Shown: positions 1-8,902 of the stretch, in pieces | Numbering within the stretch: position 1 is the first letter of the stretch | Layout of the letters: every line of letters starts with the position of its first letter | Assembly: GCA_016718345.1 (NCBI GenBank) | Contig: JADKDN010000003.1 | Coordinates: 1 to 64,000, forward strand | Origin: Flavobacterium sp. | Lineage (GTDB): Bacteria > Bacteroidota > Bacteroidia > Flavobacteriales > Flavobacteriaceae | DNA length: 64,000 bases | Direction: 5' to 3' | The notes under the pieces: model-generated | What the model was told of the DNA's origin: nothing | Seen by the model: the letters and a program-made list of their open reading frames with translations, nothing else | The model's database searches: none | Program-made: the position numbers and the translations under genes

Positions 1-624
1 TGGTTGTAATGAAAATTTATTTTCAAACATAAAGTTGAGTGGGTTGCCATCTTTGGAAACTTTTCAATGTGTTAACAATAAAATTAAATTAACTAGTGTA
101 GAATTAAGTGATTTACCAGTGCTTTAAAATTTTTGGAATGTATGAATAATCAATTAACCAATATTGTTTTTTGTGAGGTCAGCTTTAAAATTTTTGTATT
201 GTAATAATAATATTTTAACGAGTTTAGACGTAGTAGTTTGACTGCTTTAACTTATTTTCAGGCTTTTAATAATCCGTTATTATCATGCATTCAAGTAGAT
301 AATATAGTCGCAGCAATGGCAAATAGCGGCTGGTCAAAAGATGGGTCGACAAGTTATTCGTTAAATTGTGCACTTGTTACGAGTTCTGAGCTAACTAATC
401 CAGTTACTGTTTTTCCTAATCCAACTAAGGATATTCTCACCTCGCAATTTTTCAGGAACAACAATTATTAATAAGATTTTCATAACTGATTTACTGGGAA
501 AAAAGTTTTGCAACAAACACAATCTTCAAATCAAGTCAATGTGCAAAATTTAGCAAAAGGAATGTATATTCTACATGCCTTTTCAGGAAGAGAAAAATTT
601 ACAAATAAGTTTGTGAAGGAGTAA
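1..624 (+). pseudogene. Leucine-rich-repeat T9SS surface protein, decayed, 5' end outside window
   Basis: Fragments in different frames spell the end of a leucine-rich-repeat protein: repeats such as LSGLPSLETF and LECMNNQLTNI, then the terminal unit NNPLLSCIQVDN, then a type A T9SS sorting domain (VFPNPTKDILT, later KGMYILHAFSG and a basic end). Such proteins are exported across the outer membrane and anchored on the surface. The frame is broken at least five times: a stop at 125-127, shifts near 200-235, one extra T in the T-run at about 447-452, and a shift near 496-504. The 5' part lies beyond the window. Several indels in 600 bases suggest a pseudogene, although most sit in A or T runs and could be read errors. 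The family call is firm; the ligand is unknown. Confidence 0.7.
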
Positions 625-714
625 ATAAAAAAGCAGTTATTGAGGATAGTATTTTTTAAATATTGGTGTAGTTGCAGTTTTAATGGAAATCTACAACGGT
701 CCAAATTAGAAATA

Positions 715-844
715 TTATGGTTTTATCCTTACAATCTTATTGTCTTTTAGAATGACAAGTTCACTGTTCATTTTCTTTTTGAACTCAATTAATTTATCAA
801 ACTTTATCCAATCCTTTCAAAATTTTGGTTTGGTTTGGAGTCAT
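715..844 (-). pseudogene. Small protein downstream of the zeta-toxin-like gene, frameshifted
   Basis: An ATG at 842-844 opens MTPNQTKILKGLDKV. After a two-base loss near 797-806 the other frame continues DKLIEFKKKMNSELVILKD and ends IRIKP-like at 715-717, giving about 43 residues. The small, charged product sits one base after the end of the zeta-like kinase on the same strand. From memory, short proteins of this kind accompany zeta-toxin-like genes in Bacteroidota, so it may be the partner or antitoxin of that gene. That role is an inference. It was found by reading across frames, and no single open frame covers it. Confidence 0.4.
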
Positions 845-845
845 T

Positions 846-1429
846 TTATGTGGTTTCATGATAGTAGTTTTTAAGTTTATTGAATTTAATATTGTTCAAA
901 ATATCCATTTCAGTTTCTAAAGTTTTTTTAGCTATCAAATCGTGCTTTCCTTCTGAGTTATCAAAAATCATTACTTCGTCAGCTATTGGAAGATATATTT
1001 CAAATAGATTTTTTATTCCATTTACGTATCTACGCTTTATAACTTCAGTTTCAATATGATGTCCGCCTTCTATAACTCTAGTTTTAACTCTTTCAATTGC
1101 TAAATCTACATTTTGCAACCAAAAGAATAAAAGTGTCACGGTGTATCTTTTACTTTTCGCTTCAGCAATTTTGATTTATAGCTTTTGGTTGCTAATGTAG
1201 TTTCAAAAGCGAAGTTTTCATTGGTTTCTAGAAGCTCGTTTATTCTTTTAAGCATTATTCTTCCAGCCTCAAATGAAACTTTTTCTGGACGAAATGGAGA
1301 TAATCCTTTAGCGATCTCATCTGCATTTACAAATTCTTTGCAATCTAATATTTCTGGCAATATTGTAAAAGAAGCAGTTGTCTTTCCAGCTCCGTTGCAA
1401 TCTGCAATTATATAAAGATTCTTTTGCAT
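846..1429 (-). pseudogene. Zeta-toxin-like P-loop kinase, frameshifted
   Basis: The product resembles the small zeta-toxin family proteins of Bacteroidota, P-loop phosphotransferases of about 195 residues. The start at 1427-1429 (MQKNLYIIA) puts the P-loop directly after the first strand. The loop reads ADCNGAGKTT where relatives have GPNGAGKTT, so the first glycine of Walker A is gone. Later landmarks are NADEIAKGLSPF, FETTLATKSY and TRVIEGGHH. A missing A in the run at about 1168-1173 splits the frame: the first part ends KVKDTP, and the corrected frame gives KIAEAKSKRYTVTLLFFWL. The lost P-loop residues together with the frameshift suggest an inactive copy, though read error is possible. 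Confidence 0.65.
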
Positions 1430-1578
1430 AATTGCAAAGGTAATCAAATTCATTTTTTCAATCAATCAATCTTTTGTGGTTTCTATTTTTAAAAAGTAAC
1501 TTTCATAATAAAGAAAAGAAATAAGGAATTAATAATTATTTCTAAAACATTTCCTTTTTAAAACAATCTAAATAATTG

Positions 1579-1586
1579 TACTTTTG
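1579..1586 (+). promoter_or_regulatory. Putative -7 box upstream of dapF
   Basis: TACTTTTG matches the Bacteroidota -7 consensus TAnnTTTG and lies 20 bases before the dapF ATG. No clear -33 TTG is seen at the expected spacing, so the call rests on the -7 box and its position. Confidence 0.4.
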
Positions 1587-1605
1587 TGTTATTACAATTT
1601 TAAAA

Positions 1606-2388
1606 ATGCAAACAGAATTTTACAAATACCAAGGTACAGGGAATGATTTTGTCATGATTGACAATCGTACTAATTTTTTTCCAAAAGACGATGTTAAATT
1701 AATTGAACATTTGTGCGATAGGCGTTTTGGTATCGGGGCAGATGGATTAATTCTTTTAGAGAACGATACCGATACGGATTTTAGAATGGTCTATTATAAT
1801 TCTGATGGCAATCAAAGTTCAATGTGTGGTAACGGAGGTCGATGTTTGGTGGCTTTCGCCAAAGACTTGCAGCTTATTGAAAGCCAAACGGTTTTTATAG
1901 CTACTGACGGTTTGCATCACGCAACTATCTCAGAAGATGGAATTGTTTCTCTTCAAATGAAATCAGTTGATACTTTAAAAATAGCACCCGAATATGTCTT
2001 CTTGGATACGGGTTCGCCTCACCATGTTCAAATGGTATCCAATTTAGAACATTTTAATGTCAAAGATACTGGTGCGAAAATCCGTTACAGTGATTTATAC
2101 GGAAAAGCAGGAAGTAACGTAAATTTTGTAGAGCAAATCTCTGAAAATACTTTTGCGATTAGAACCTATGAAAGAGGAGTAGAAGACGAAACCTTGTCTT
2201 GTGGAACGGGTGCAACGGCCGCAGCAATTGCTATGAATAGCCTAGGAAAAACGCATTCTAATAGTATACAACTCCATGTTCAAGGTGGAAAATTGGAAGT
2301 TTCATTTGAAAAAAACGAGGGGGAGTTTACCAATGTTTTTCTAAAAGGGCCAGCACAGTTTGTTTTTAAAGGAACGATTACATGGTAA
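1606..2388 (+). CDS. dapF: Diaminopimelate epimerase DapF
   Basis: DapF interconverts LL- and meso-diaminopimelate in the cytoplasm, the last step before meso-DAP feeds lysine synthesis and peptidoglycan. The 260-residue protein has the usual family length. It shows the N-terminal YQGTGNDFV signature and both catalytic cysteines: Cys74 in MCGNGGRC and Cys199 in SCGTGATAA. I chose the ATG at 1606 over an upstream in-frame start at 1576 because homologs begin at MQTEFYKYQGTGNDF and a TAnnTTTG box lies between the two. The gene overlaps the next acetyltransferase by 7 bases, so the two are probably cotranscribed. Confidence 0.96.
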   Translation: MQTEFYKYQGTGNDFVMIDNRTNFFPKDDVKLIEHLCDRRFGIGADGLILLENDTDTDFRMVYYNSDGNQSSMCGNGGRCLVAFAKDLQLIESQTVFIATDGLHHATISEDGIVSLQMKSVDTLKIAPEYVFLDTGSPHHVQMVSNLEHFNVKDTGAKIRYSDLYGKAGSNVNFVEQISENTFAIRTYERGVEDETLSCGTGATAAAIAMNSLGKTHSNSIQLHVQGGKLEVSFEKNEGEFTNVFLKGPAQFVFKGTITW

Positions 2389-2915
2389 CACTTAAAGGTA
2401 AAAATATCTATCTACGAGCACTAGAACCTGAAGATTTAGAGTTTGTTTATACTATAGAAAACAATGAATCGATTTGGGAAGTGAGCAATACGCAAACTCC
2501 GTACAGTCGATTTTTGATTCGGCAATATTTAGAAAATGCGCATCAAGATATTTACGAAGCTAAGCAGTTGCGTTTGGTAATTTGCAAAAATCAGGATTTT
2601 GAAGCAGTAGGATTAATTGATTTATTTGATTTTGACCCTAGAAATAACAGGGCAGGAGTAGGTATACTTATACAAAATTCAACGAATAGAAATTCGGGAA
2701 TTGGTACTGAAGCTTTGGACTTGTTGATACAATATGCTTTTACTAAATTAAATTTACATCAATTATATGCTAATATTGATTTAGAAAATGAAGCAAGTTT
2801 AGCTCTTTTTACTAATTTTGGTTTTCAGAACATTGGTATAAAAAAACAATGGAATTTGATTAATGGTCGATACAAAGACGAAGCCCTATTTCAATTAATT
2901 AATAATCTTTTTTAA
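2382..2915 (+). CDS. GNAT-family N-acetyltransferase (RimJ/RimL-like)
   Basis: This 177-residue protein has the single GNAT fold typical of ribosomal-protein or spermidine-type acetyltransferases. It begins LKGKNIYLRALEPEDLEFVY, has the central strand GLIDLFDFDPRNNRAGVGI and an acetyl-CoA loop around RNSGIGTEAL, and ends with an LFTNFGF motif. The acceptor substrate cannot be told from sequence. Its ATG lies inside the dapF end and mltG starts 11 bases downstream, which suggests a dapF-acetyltransferase-mltG transcript. Confidence 0.9.
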   Translation: MVTLKGKNIYLRALEPEDLEFVYTIENNESIWEVSNTQTPYSRFLIRQYLENAHQDIYEAKQLRLVICKNQDFEAVGLIDLFDFDPRNNRAGVGILIQNSTNRNSGIGTEALDLLIQYAFTKLNLHQLYANIDLENEASLALFTNFGFQNIGIKKQWNLINGRYKDEALFQLINNLF

Positions 2916-2925
2916 ATAATCTATT

Positions 2926-3969
2926 TTGAACTTTAAGAAAATTGCCAGCATACTTTCCGTTATACTAATTACAGGTTTAATTGTTTATGGATATATTTTG
3001 TACCGAGACATTTTTGGTGCCAATACTAAATTCAACGAGAATGAGCTTTATGTATATATTCCAACCGATGCTACCTATGATGATGTTAAGAAAATAGTTT
3101 CACCTTATATCGAGGACATGAATCGTTTTGAAATGGTGGCCAATAAAAAATCATATCCAGATCGATCCGAAAAATCAGGACGTTTCTTATTGAAGAAAGG
3201 AATGAATAGTAACGAGATTGTTAATTCCTTGCGATTGAATGTGCCTGTTAATTTGGCTTTTAACAATCAGGAGCGATTGGAAAATTTTGCAGGAAGAGTT
3301 GGTTCACAAATTGAAGCGGATAGCTTAAGTTTATTAAATGCTTTTAGAGATTCAAAGTTTTTACAGGAAAATGGATTTACTGAGGAAAATGTTTTGAGTA
3401 TGTTTATTCCAAATTCGTATGAGTTTTTCTGGAATACTAGTGCTACCAAATTCCGAGATAGAATGGCTAAGGAATACCGTAAATTTTGGACTGAAGCTCG
3501 CCTAGAAAAAGCAAAGCAACTGAATTTAACTCCTATTCAAGTTTCCGTCTTAGCTTCTATTGTTCACAAAGAGACGGTAAAAAGAGATGAAAGACCTAAA
3601 GTAGCTGGAGTTTATTTGAACCGTTTGCAAAGAGGAATTAAATTGGAAGCCGACCCAACTGTAATTTATGCGGTTAAGTTGAAATCGGGCGATTTTAATC
3701 AGGTCATTAAAAGAGTTTTAAATAAAGATTTGGTTACGGATTCCCCTTACAATACCTATATGTACCAAGGATTACCACCCGGGCCCATAGCTATGCCCGA
3801 CATTACTGCATTGGATGCTGTTTTGAATCCTGAAAAACACAATTATATTTATTTTTGTGCTAGTGTAACTAATTTTGGCTATCATGAATTTGCTGTTACA
3901 CCTGCACAGCATGAAGCTAATCGTCAGAAGTATGTTGCATGGGTCAATCAACAAGGAATAAAAAGATAG
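2926..3969 (+). CDS. mltG: Endolytic murein transglycosylase MltG
   Basis: MltG (YceG family) is an inner-membrane lytic transglycosylase that cuts nascent glycan strands and is thought to set their length. The 347-residue protein has one N-terminal membrane helix (about residues 5-25), a LysM-like region, and the catalytic domain with Glu216 in SIVHKETVKRDERPK. The conserved stretches LEADPTVIYA and SPYNTYMYQGLPPGPI follow. The start is TTG at 2926. No in-frame ATG precedes the membrane helix, and MNFKKI fits homologs. The next gene starts at the base after its stop. Confidence 0.93.
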   Translation: MNFKKIASILSVILITGLIVYGYILYRDIFGANTKFNENELYVYIPTDATYDDVKKIVSPYIEDMNRFEMVANKKSYPDRSEKSGRFLLKKGMNSNEIVNSLRLNVPVNLAFNNQERLENFAGRVGSQIEADSLSLLNAFRDSKFLQENGFTEENVLSMFIPNSYEFFWNTSATKFRDRMAKEYRKFWTEARLEKAKQLNLTPIQVSVLASIVHKETVKRDERPKVAGVYLNRLQRGIKLEADPTVIYAVKLKSGDFNQVIKRVLNKDLVTDSPYNTYMYQGLPPGPIAMPDITALDAVLNPEKHNYIYFCASVTNFGYHEFAVTPAQHEANRQKYVAWVNQQGIKR

Positions 3970-4882
3970 ATGTTGAGATTTCGATTGTATTGTTTCAGTT
4001 TATTCTTTTTCACTTCTTTTTCGTTTGCTCAAAATTCATTTTCTAATTTTCTAAAACCACCCGATTCACTAAACCACCCAAGAAGAAATGCTGTAATTGT
4101 ATCAGAATCAATATTGACAGCTGGTATTTTACTAAGTTTAAATCAGTTATGGTATGCTGATTATCCTAAATCTGATTTCCATTTCATAAATGATAATGCT
4201 GAGTGGCTTCAAATGGATAAAGCTGGCCATGTTTTTTCCTCGTATCAATTGGGTCGTTTTAGTAAAGAGCTTTTTCATTGGAGTGGAAATGCAGAAAAAA
4301 TCAATTACTTTACGGTTCAACCTTTGGATTTGCTTTTCTTACAGCAGTTGAGGTTATGGATGGTTATTCGTCTAATTGGGGTGCTTCTATTGGTGATGTT
4401 GCAGCCAATGCTTCAGGTACAGCTCTTTATGTTTCTCAAGAATTATTGTGGAAAGAGCAGCGTATTATTCCAAAATTCTCTTTCCACACTACAGCCTATG
4501 CTCCAGTTCGTCCCAATGTGTTAGGAAGTTCGCTAGACGAACAAATTATTAAAGATTATAACGGACAAACCTATTGGTTATCAGTAAATTGCTTCTCTTT
4601 TTTAAAGAATCAAAAATGCCTAAGTGGTTGAATTTGGCTTTTGGATATGGAGCAGAAGGTATGATAACTGGACAAGATGAGTTTGTTAATACTATTTTCC
4701 TTCCAGAATCGAAAAGATTCCGTCAATTTTACCTCAGTTTTGATGCCGATTTAACTAAAATCGAGACAAAATCACCTCTTTTAAAAACTTTTTTTTCAAT
4801 TTTTAATACCATCAAAATCCCTGCTCCAACGTTTGAAATCAATGGTAAAGGAAAGTCAAAATTTTACTACTTGTACTTTTAG
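3970..4882 (+). pseudogene. DUF2279 periplasmic protein, two frameshifts
   Basis: The N-terminus has a signal peptide ending FSFAQ. It is followed by the DUF2279 pattern: LNQLWYADYP, MDKAGHVFSSYQLGRFSKEL, then VMDGYSSNWGASIGDVAANA and finally PKWLNLAFGYGAEGMI. The three parts lie in three frames. Each junction (about 4306-4312 and 4586-4592) fits the loss of one base. Corrected length is about 304 residues, normal for the family. The function is unknown; the family is predicted to be a periplasmic or outer-membrane protein. The gene abuts mltG and was probably in its operon. Confidence 0.75.
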
Positions 4883-4924
4883 AAAATTTTAACTGATTGA
4901 TTTTCAGTTTTCTATTTTTTATTG

Positions 4925-4932
4925 TATATTTG
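4925..4932 (+). promoter_or_regulatory. Bacteroidota -7 promoter box
   Basis: TATATTTG followed by C is a perfect match to TAnnTTTG and lies 48 bases before the ATG at 4980. A TTG at 4897-4899 is the nearest -33 candidate, with a 25-base spacer that is longer than usual. Confidence 0.55.
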
Positions 4933-4979
4933 CACCGTAGAAATTTCTTGATGTGACAGGTTAAGAAGAAAAACAAAAC

Positions 4980-5615
4980 ATGATAAAAAAATGGTCTTTT
5001 TACACGAGTCTTATTTTAATAATCGCCTACTTAAGTTCAGGTTTTAAACCTTTCGAGTTACACAATCACAATTGGTTTCAAGTAAATGAAAAAGATGAAT
5101 TATCTTATTTATTTCCTTCTTTAGAACAAAAAGATTACACTAATTTAAATGTCCCTTTTACTGGAAAGTTTTTTATTGGATTCAAAGAAGCCATCGCTTT
5201 TAAAGAATCTCAAGGGAAATACCATAAAATCAACTCGTTGGGATATATGGGAAAATACCAATTTGGTTCAGAAACGTTGAAAACAATTGGTATAAATGAC
5301 AGTTTATCTTTTTTGAATAGCCCAAAATTGCAAGAAAAAGCGTTTGTTACACTTTTGTCTAAAAACAAATGGGAATTGAAAGACGAAATCGAAAAATTCT
5401 CAGGAAGAATAGTTGGAGGTGTAAAAGTTACAGAATCAGGAATTTTGGCGGCTGCCCATTTAGGTGGTGTAGGTTCAGTGAAAAGGTTTTTAAATAGCAA
5501 TGGTTCTAGAAAATGTAAAGATGAATACGGAACATCTGTTAAGACTTACATGAGAGATTTTGGTGGTTACGAAACGTCTGGAATTATTGCCGAAAATGAT
5601 GCAAAAGTAAATTAA
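4980..5615 (+). CDS. Lysozyme-like peptidoglycan-active protein
   Basis: The 211-residue protein has an N-terminal signal or anchor segment (about residues 6-22) and a lysozyme-like domain. The stretch GFKEAIAFKESQGKY and then GYMGKYQFGSETL match a lytic-transglycosylase-type fold in which the Glu of FKES is the likely acid. Relatives in Flavobacterium are often named peptidoglycan-binding LysM proteins, but no LysM repeat is visible here. It has its own promoter and terminator, so it is probably a single-gene unit. It may cut glycan strands in the periplasm; this is inferred from the fold. Confidence 0.75.
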   Translation: MIKKWSFYTSLILIIAYLSSGFKPFELHNHNWFQVNEKDELSYLFPSLEQKDYTNLNVPFTGKFFIGFKEAIAFKESQGKYHKINSLGYMGKYQFGSETLKTIGINDSLSFLNSPKLQEKAFVTLLSKNKWELKDEIEKFSGRIVGGVKVTESGILAAAHLGGVGSVKRFLNSNGSRKCKDEYGTSVKTYMRDFGGYETSGIIAENDAKVN

Positions 5616-5643
5616 TCTCGAAAATTGAAATAATACAAGAAAA

Positions 5644-5664
5644 CCGCTTCAAGCGGCTTTTTTT
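5644..5664 (+). terminator. Rho-independent terminator
   Basis: The stem CCGCT/AGCGG with a TCA loop is followed by C and seven T. It ends the lysozyme-like gene. The last codons of the minus-strand gene overlap the T-run. Confidence 0.75.
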
Positions 5665-6862
5665 ACGTTTTATGTATAATGAAAATTGCGGGTCTGTTGT
5701 GCAATTCTATTTTAGTTTTTTTCCAGTCCGAAACCCGCATTGTTTTTATGTATTCAGTAGGTAAAGTAATATCAGCTGCCACACAAAGATGGGTGTTAGG
5801 TTGAAGCGCTTGTAGTATATCCTCGAGCATTTTGTTATTTCTGTAAGGCGTTTCTATAAAGATCTGAGACTGATTTTTATCTTGAGATACTTTTTCTAAG
5901 TTTTTTAACGTCGTCTTTTTTTCTGCTTTATCAATAGGTAGGTACCCATTAAAAGCAAAATTCTGACCATTCATACCAGAAGCCATCATCGCTAAAAGTA
6001 TAGAGGACGGACCAACTAGAGGTATCACTTGAATGTTTTTCTCGTGCGCTAATTTTACAATTATCGCTCCAGGATCAGCAACACCTGGACATCCAGCCTC
6101 GGACATTAAACCAACATTTTTACCCTCAAGGCAAGGTTGAATCATTCTATTGTACTCGGAAGTTTCGGTATATTTATTTAATACGCTTACTTTCAAAGAA
6201 GCTTGCACTTTTTCAGGATGAATACTCTTTATAAATTTACGTGCCGTTTTTTCGTTCTCAACGATGTAGTCATTGATCCATTCAATAGTGTTTTTGACGG
6301 TATGGGGTAGGACATCAAAGGGGTCACTTTCGCCTAGGGTGGTAGGGATTAGATATAGCTTTCCGCGAGTAGGACTTTTACTAGTTGATTCCGACTTAGA
6401 ATGTTTTGTAATCAATTTCTCAGCAATTGCCTCACAAGATTTGTCAAGCATTGTAAATACAGAATCAAAACCATTTTGTAAACCGTAATATGGATCAGGA
6501 ACATCTACATTTTCACCAGGAAAGAGCTCGTTTAAAATAAGTTGAACTTTATTTTTTTGTTCCTCGTTTTTTGCCAGTTTAATGACATCAGTATAATTGG
6601 AATTATCCATCACATAGATGTAATCAAAAGTATCAAAATCGCTCGATTGAAATTGTCTTCCTTTTTGATGGGAAATATCAAGTTTGTTTTTTTTTGCAAC
6701 AGCAATAGACCGTTCATCAGGCTTTTTGCCCACATGCCAATTCCCAGTACCAGCAGAATCAACTATAAAATTATCTTTGGGAAGTTTAGATGCCAAAAGT
6801 CCTTCTGCCAATGGTGATCGACAGATGTTACCAAGGCAAACCATTAAAATTTTAACTGGCAT
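5663..6862 (-). CDS. Fused low-molecular-weight protein tyrosine phosphatase and RsmI-like SAM methyltransferase
   Basis: One uninterrupted 399-residue frame carries two enzymes. Residues 1-150 are a low-molecular-weight phosphotyrosine phosphatase with the loop CLGNICRSP (Cys9, Arg15) and the general acid Asp123 in VPDPYYG. After a polar linker of about 16 residues rich in Ser, Lys and Thr, residues 167-399 are a tetrapyrrole-methylase-fold methyltransferase (GKLYLIPTTLG, SEAGCPGVADPGA, LVGPSSILLAMMASG), the fold of RsmI, which methylates 16S rRNA. From memory these are usually two adjacent genes after dnaA in Flavobacteriia. No ATG precedes the methyltransferase, although an in-frame TTG at about residue 150 could start it separately. 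The fusion may be real or may hide a lost stop. The gene abuts dnaA without a gap. Confidence 0.85.
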   Translation of the reverse strand: MPVKILMVCLGNICRSPLAEGLLASKLPKDNFIVDSAGTGNWHVGKKPDERSIAVAKKNKLDISHQKGRQFQSSDFDTFDYIYVMDNSNYTDVIKLAKNEEQKNKVQLILNELFPGENVDVPDPYYGLQNGFDSVFTMLDKSCEAIAEKLITKHSKSESTSKSPTRGKLYLIPTTLGESDPFDVLPHTVKNTIEWINDYIVENEKTARKFIKSIHPEKVQASLKVSVLNKYTETSEYNRMIQPCLEGKNVGLMSEAGCPGVADPGAIIVKLAHEKNIQVIPLVGPSSILLAMMASGMNGQNFAFNGYLPIDKAEKKTTLKNLEKVSQDKNQSQIFIETPYRNNKMLEDILQALQPNTHLCVAADITLPTEYIKTMRVSDWKKTKIELHNRPAIFIIHKT

Positions 6863-8290
6863 TTATAGCGTTAGTTTTTTGTTGATGTCATCAACAAATT
6901 TCTTGAATTGTTTGTCTGTAGACACTAAATTATCAACTGTTTTACAGGCATGAAGCACTGTAGCGTGATCACGGTCTCCAATCTGTGAACCAATATTCGC
7001 AAGAGAGGCTTTGGTGAATTTTTTGGCAAAAAACATAGCTAATTGTCTGGCTTGCACGACGTGACGTTTTCTGGTTTTAGATTGTAAAGTTTCCAAATCT
7101 AGTTGAAAATAATCTGAAACAATTTTTTGTATATAATCTATAGAGATTTCTCTTTTAACATTTTTGACAAATTTTTCAACAACGTGTTTAGCCAATTCAA
7201 TTGTAACTTCTTTTTTGTTGAATGACGATTGAGCAATTAAAGAAATAATTGCACCCTCAAGTTCTCTTACATTTGACTTGATATTTCGGGCAACATACTC
7301 GATGATTTCTTCGGGCATATCAACACCATCACGATACAAAATATTTTTCAAGATAGAAATCCTTGTTTCGTAATCAGGTTGATGCAACTCTGCTGACAAT
7401 CCCCATTTGAAACGAGAAAGTAAACGTTGCTCGATATCTTGCATGTCAACAGGAGCTTTGTCCGAAGTAAGGATAACCTGTTTCCCGTTTTGATGTAAAT
7501 AGTTGAATATGTGAAAAAACACATCTTGTGTTCCTGATTTTCCTGATAGGAATTGAACGTCATCAATTATTAACACGTCAATTAATTGATAGAAATGAAT
7601 AAAATCATTTCTGTTATTTTTCTTTACAGAGTCAATATATTGTTGAGTGAAAATTTCAGCTGAAATATACAACACGGTTTTTTCTGGATATTTATCTTTG
7701 ATTTCAACACCTATAGCATGTGCTAAGTGGGTTTTCCCTAATCCGACACCACCAAAAATAAGCAAGGGATTGAATGAAGTTCCACCTGGTTTGTTGGCTA
7801 CTGCCATACCAGCAGAACGGGCCAATCGATTGGAATCTCCCTCTAAGAAATTTTCGAAACTATAATTGGCATTCAGTTGCGACTCTATTTTTAAATTTCT
7901 AATTCCTGGAATCACGAATGGATTTTTCAACTCAGGGCTTAAATTTTTAAAAGGTGCATCCACTTCTTGAGGTTTCATTGAACTTCTATGCGCACTAGGT
8001 AACTGTTCCATAAAAGGTTGTTTGTTACCGTAGGTGTTTTCCATTTTAATTTTATAGAGTAACTTGGCATTTTTCCCAAGTTCTTTGGTAAGGGCAACTT
8101 TTAACAATTTTACGTAATGTTCTTCCAACCATTCGTAGAAAAATTTACTAGGAACTTGTATGTAAAGAGCATTATCGGTAAGCTCAACAGACTTAATCGG
8201 TTCAAACCAAGTTTTGTAAGCTTGGTCTTGGATATTGTCTTTTATGAATGAAAGACAATTTTCCCATACTGATTGCGCAGTTTTGCTCAT
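6863..8290 (-). CDS. dnaA: Chromosomal replication initiator DnaA
   Basis: DnaA binds the origin and opens it for replication, and also regulates transcription. The 475-residue protein has the full domain order: N-terminal domain I (VWENCLSFIKD), a linker, an AAA+ core with Walker A GGVGLGKT at about 180-187 and Walker B LIIDDVQFL near 245, and domain IV with the DNA-binding signature DRDHATVLHACKTV near the end. The frame is intact. The phosphatase-methyltransferase gene follows directly. The 199-base region upstream has no cluster of TTATNCACA boxes, so nothing marks it as the origin. Confidence 0.98.
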   Translation of the reverse strand: MSKTAQSVWENCLSFIKDNIQDQAYKTWFEPIKSVELTDNALYIQVPSKFFYEWLEEHYVKLLKVALTKELGKNAKLLYKIKMENTYGNKQPFMEQLPSAHRSSMKPQEVDAPFKNLSPELKNPFVIPGIRNLKIESQLNANYSFENFLEGDSNRLARSAGMAVANKPGGTSFNPLLIFGGVGLGKTHLAHAIGVEIKDKYPEKTVLYISAEIFTQQYIDSVKKNNRNDFIHFYQLIDVLIIDDVQFLSGKSGTQDVFFHIFNYLHQNGKQVILTSDKAPVDMQDIEQRLLSRFKWGLSAELHQPDYETRISILKNILYRDGVDMPEEIIEYVARNIKSNVRELEGAIISLIAQSSFNKKEVTIELAKHVVEKFVKNVKREISIDYIQKIVSDYFQLDLETLQSKTRKRHVVQARQLAMFFAKKFTKASLANIGSQIGDRDHATVLHACKTVDNLVSTDKQFKKFVDDINKKLTL

Positions 8291-8489
8291 ATTTTTTGTT
8301 AAATTTGTATTTTTATTAAAGGTTATCTTACAAAGAAAAATAGCTAGGATTTATCTCTTATTTGGGGTAACAAATATGTGAACAAAAATCGTTAAAAAAA
8401 AATAAAATACAGGTTGATTTTTTAAAAATATTGTTGTAAGGCGATTATTTTTTCAAGTGTAAAGATACTATAAAATTGTTAAAAAAGAT

Positions 8490-8897
8490 ATGAAAAGTCA
8501 TCAAATTCAAGTTCGTGTTCGTTATTCAGAAACAGACCAAATGGGGGTTGTTTATCATGGTAATTATATACCCTATTTTGAAATAGGAAGAGTGGAATGG
8601 CTTAGAGACAAAGGGATTTCTTACAAAAGCCTTGAAGAAAACGGAATTGCCTTGCCCATTGTTTCAATGACATTAAACTACAAAAAGCCAGCACGTTATG
8701 ATGATTTGCTAACTGTTAAAACTAAATTCAGAAAACACAGTTCTGTCAAGATAGAATTTGATTGTGAAATTTGGAGTGAAGAAAATGAGTTATTAACAAC
8801 AGCAGAATTTATTTTAGTTTTTGTCGATTTAAAAACGGGTAGACCAGTAACACCTCCAGATAATGTTAAAGTACTTCTGGAAGAATTTCAGGAGTAA
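8490..8897 (+). CDS. Acyl-CoA thioesterase, YbgC/FadM-like hot-dog fold
   Basis: The 135-residue protein has the 4-hydroxybenzoyl-CoA thioesterase signature, VRYSETDQMGVVYHGNYIPY, in which the Asp of ETDQMG is the usual catalytic residue. It then follows the hot-dog fold to the end. Such enzymes hydrolyse short- or medium-chain acyl-CoA, and in some bacteria associate with cell-envelope complexes. The gene is divergent from dnaA and convergent with yigZ, five bases from its end, so it is likely transcribed alone. The acyl chain preference cannot be read from sequence. Confidence 0.92.
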   Translation: MKSHQIQVRVRYSETDQMGVVYHGNYIPYFEIGRVEWLRDKGISYKSLEENGIALPIVSMTLNYKKPARYDDLLTVKTKFRKHSSVKIEFDCEIWSEENELLTTAEFILVFVDLKTGRPVTPPDNVKVLLEEFQE

Positions 8898-8902
8898 AAA
8901 AA

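Noticed and set aside
4010..4060. Short T-rich run as a possible terminator after mltG
   Set aside because: No stem precedes it; it is inside the DUF2279 signal-peptide codons.
4278..4631. Separate small genes in the DUF2279 region
   Set aside because: The three frames together spell one DUF2279 protein, so they are parts of one gene broken twice.
8291..8489. Replication origin next to dnaA
   Set aside because: No cluster of TTATNCACA boxes is present. In Flavobacteriia the origin need not be beside dnaA, so the position alone is not enough.
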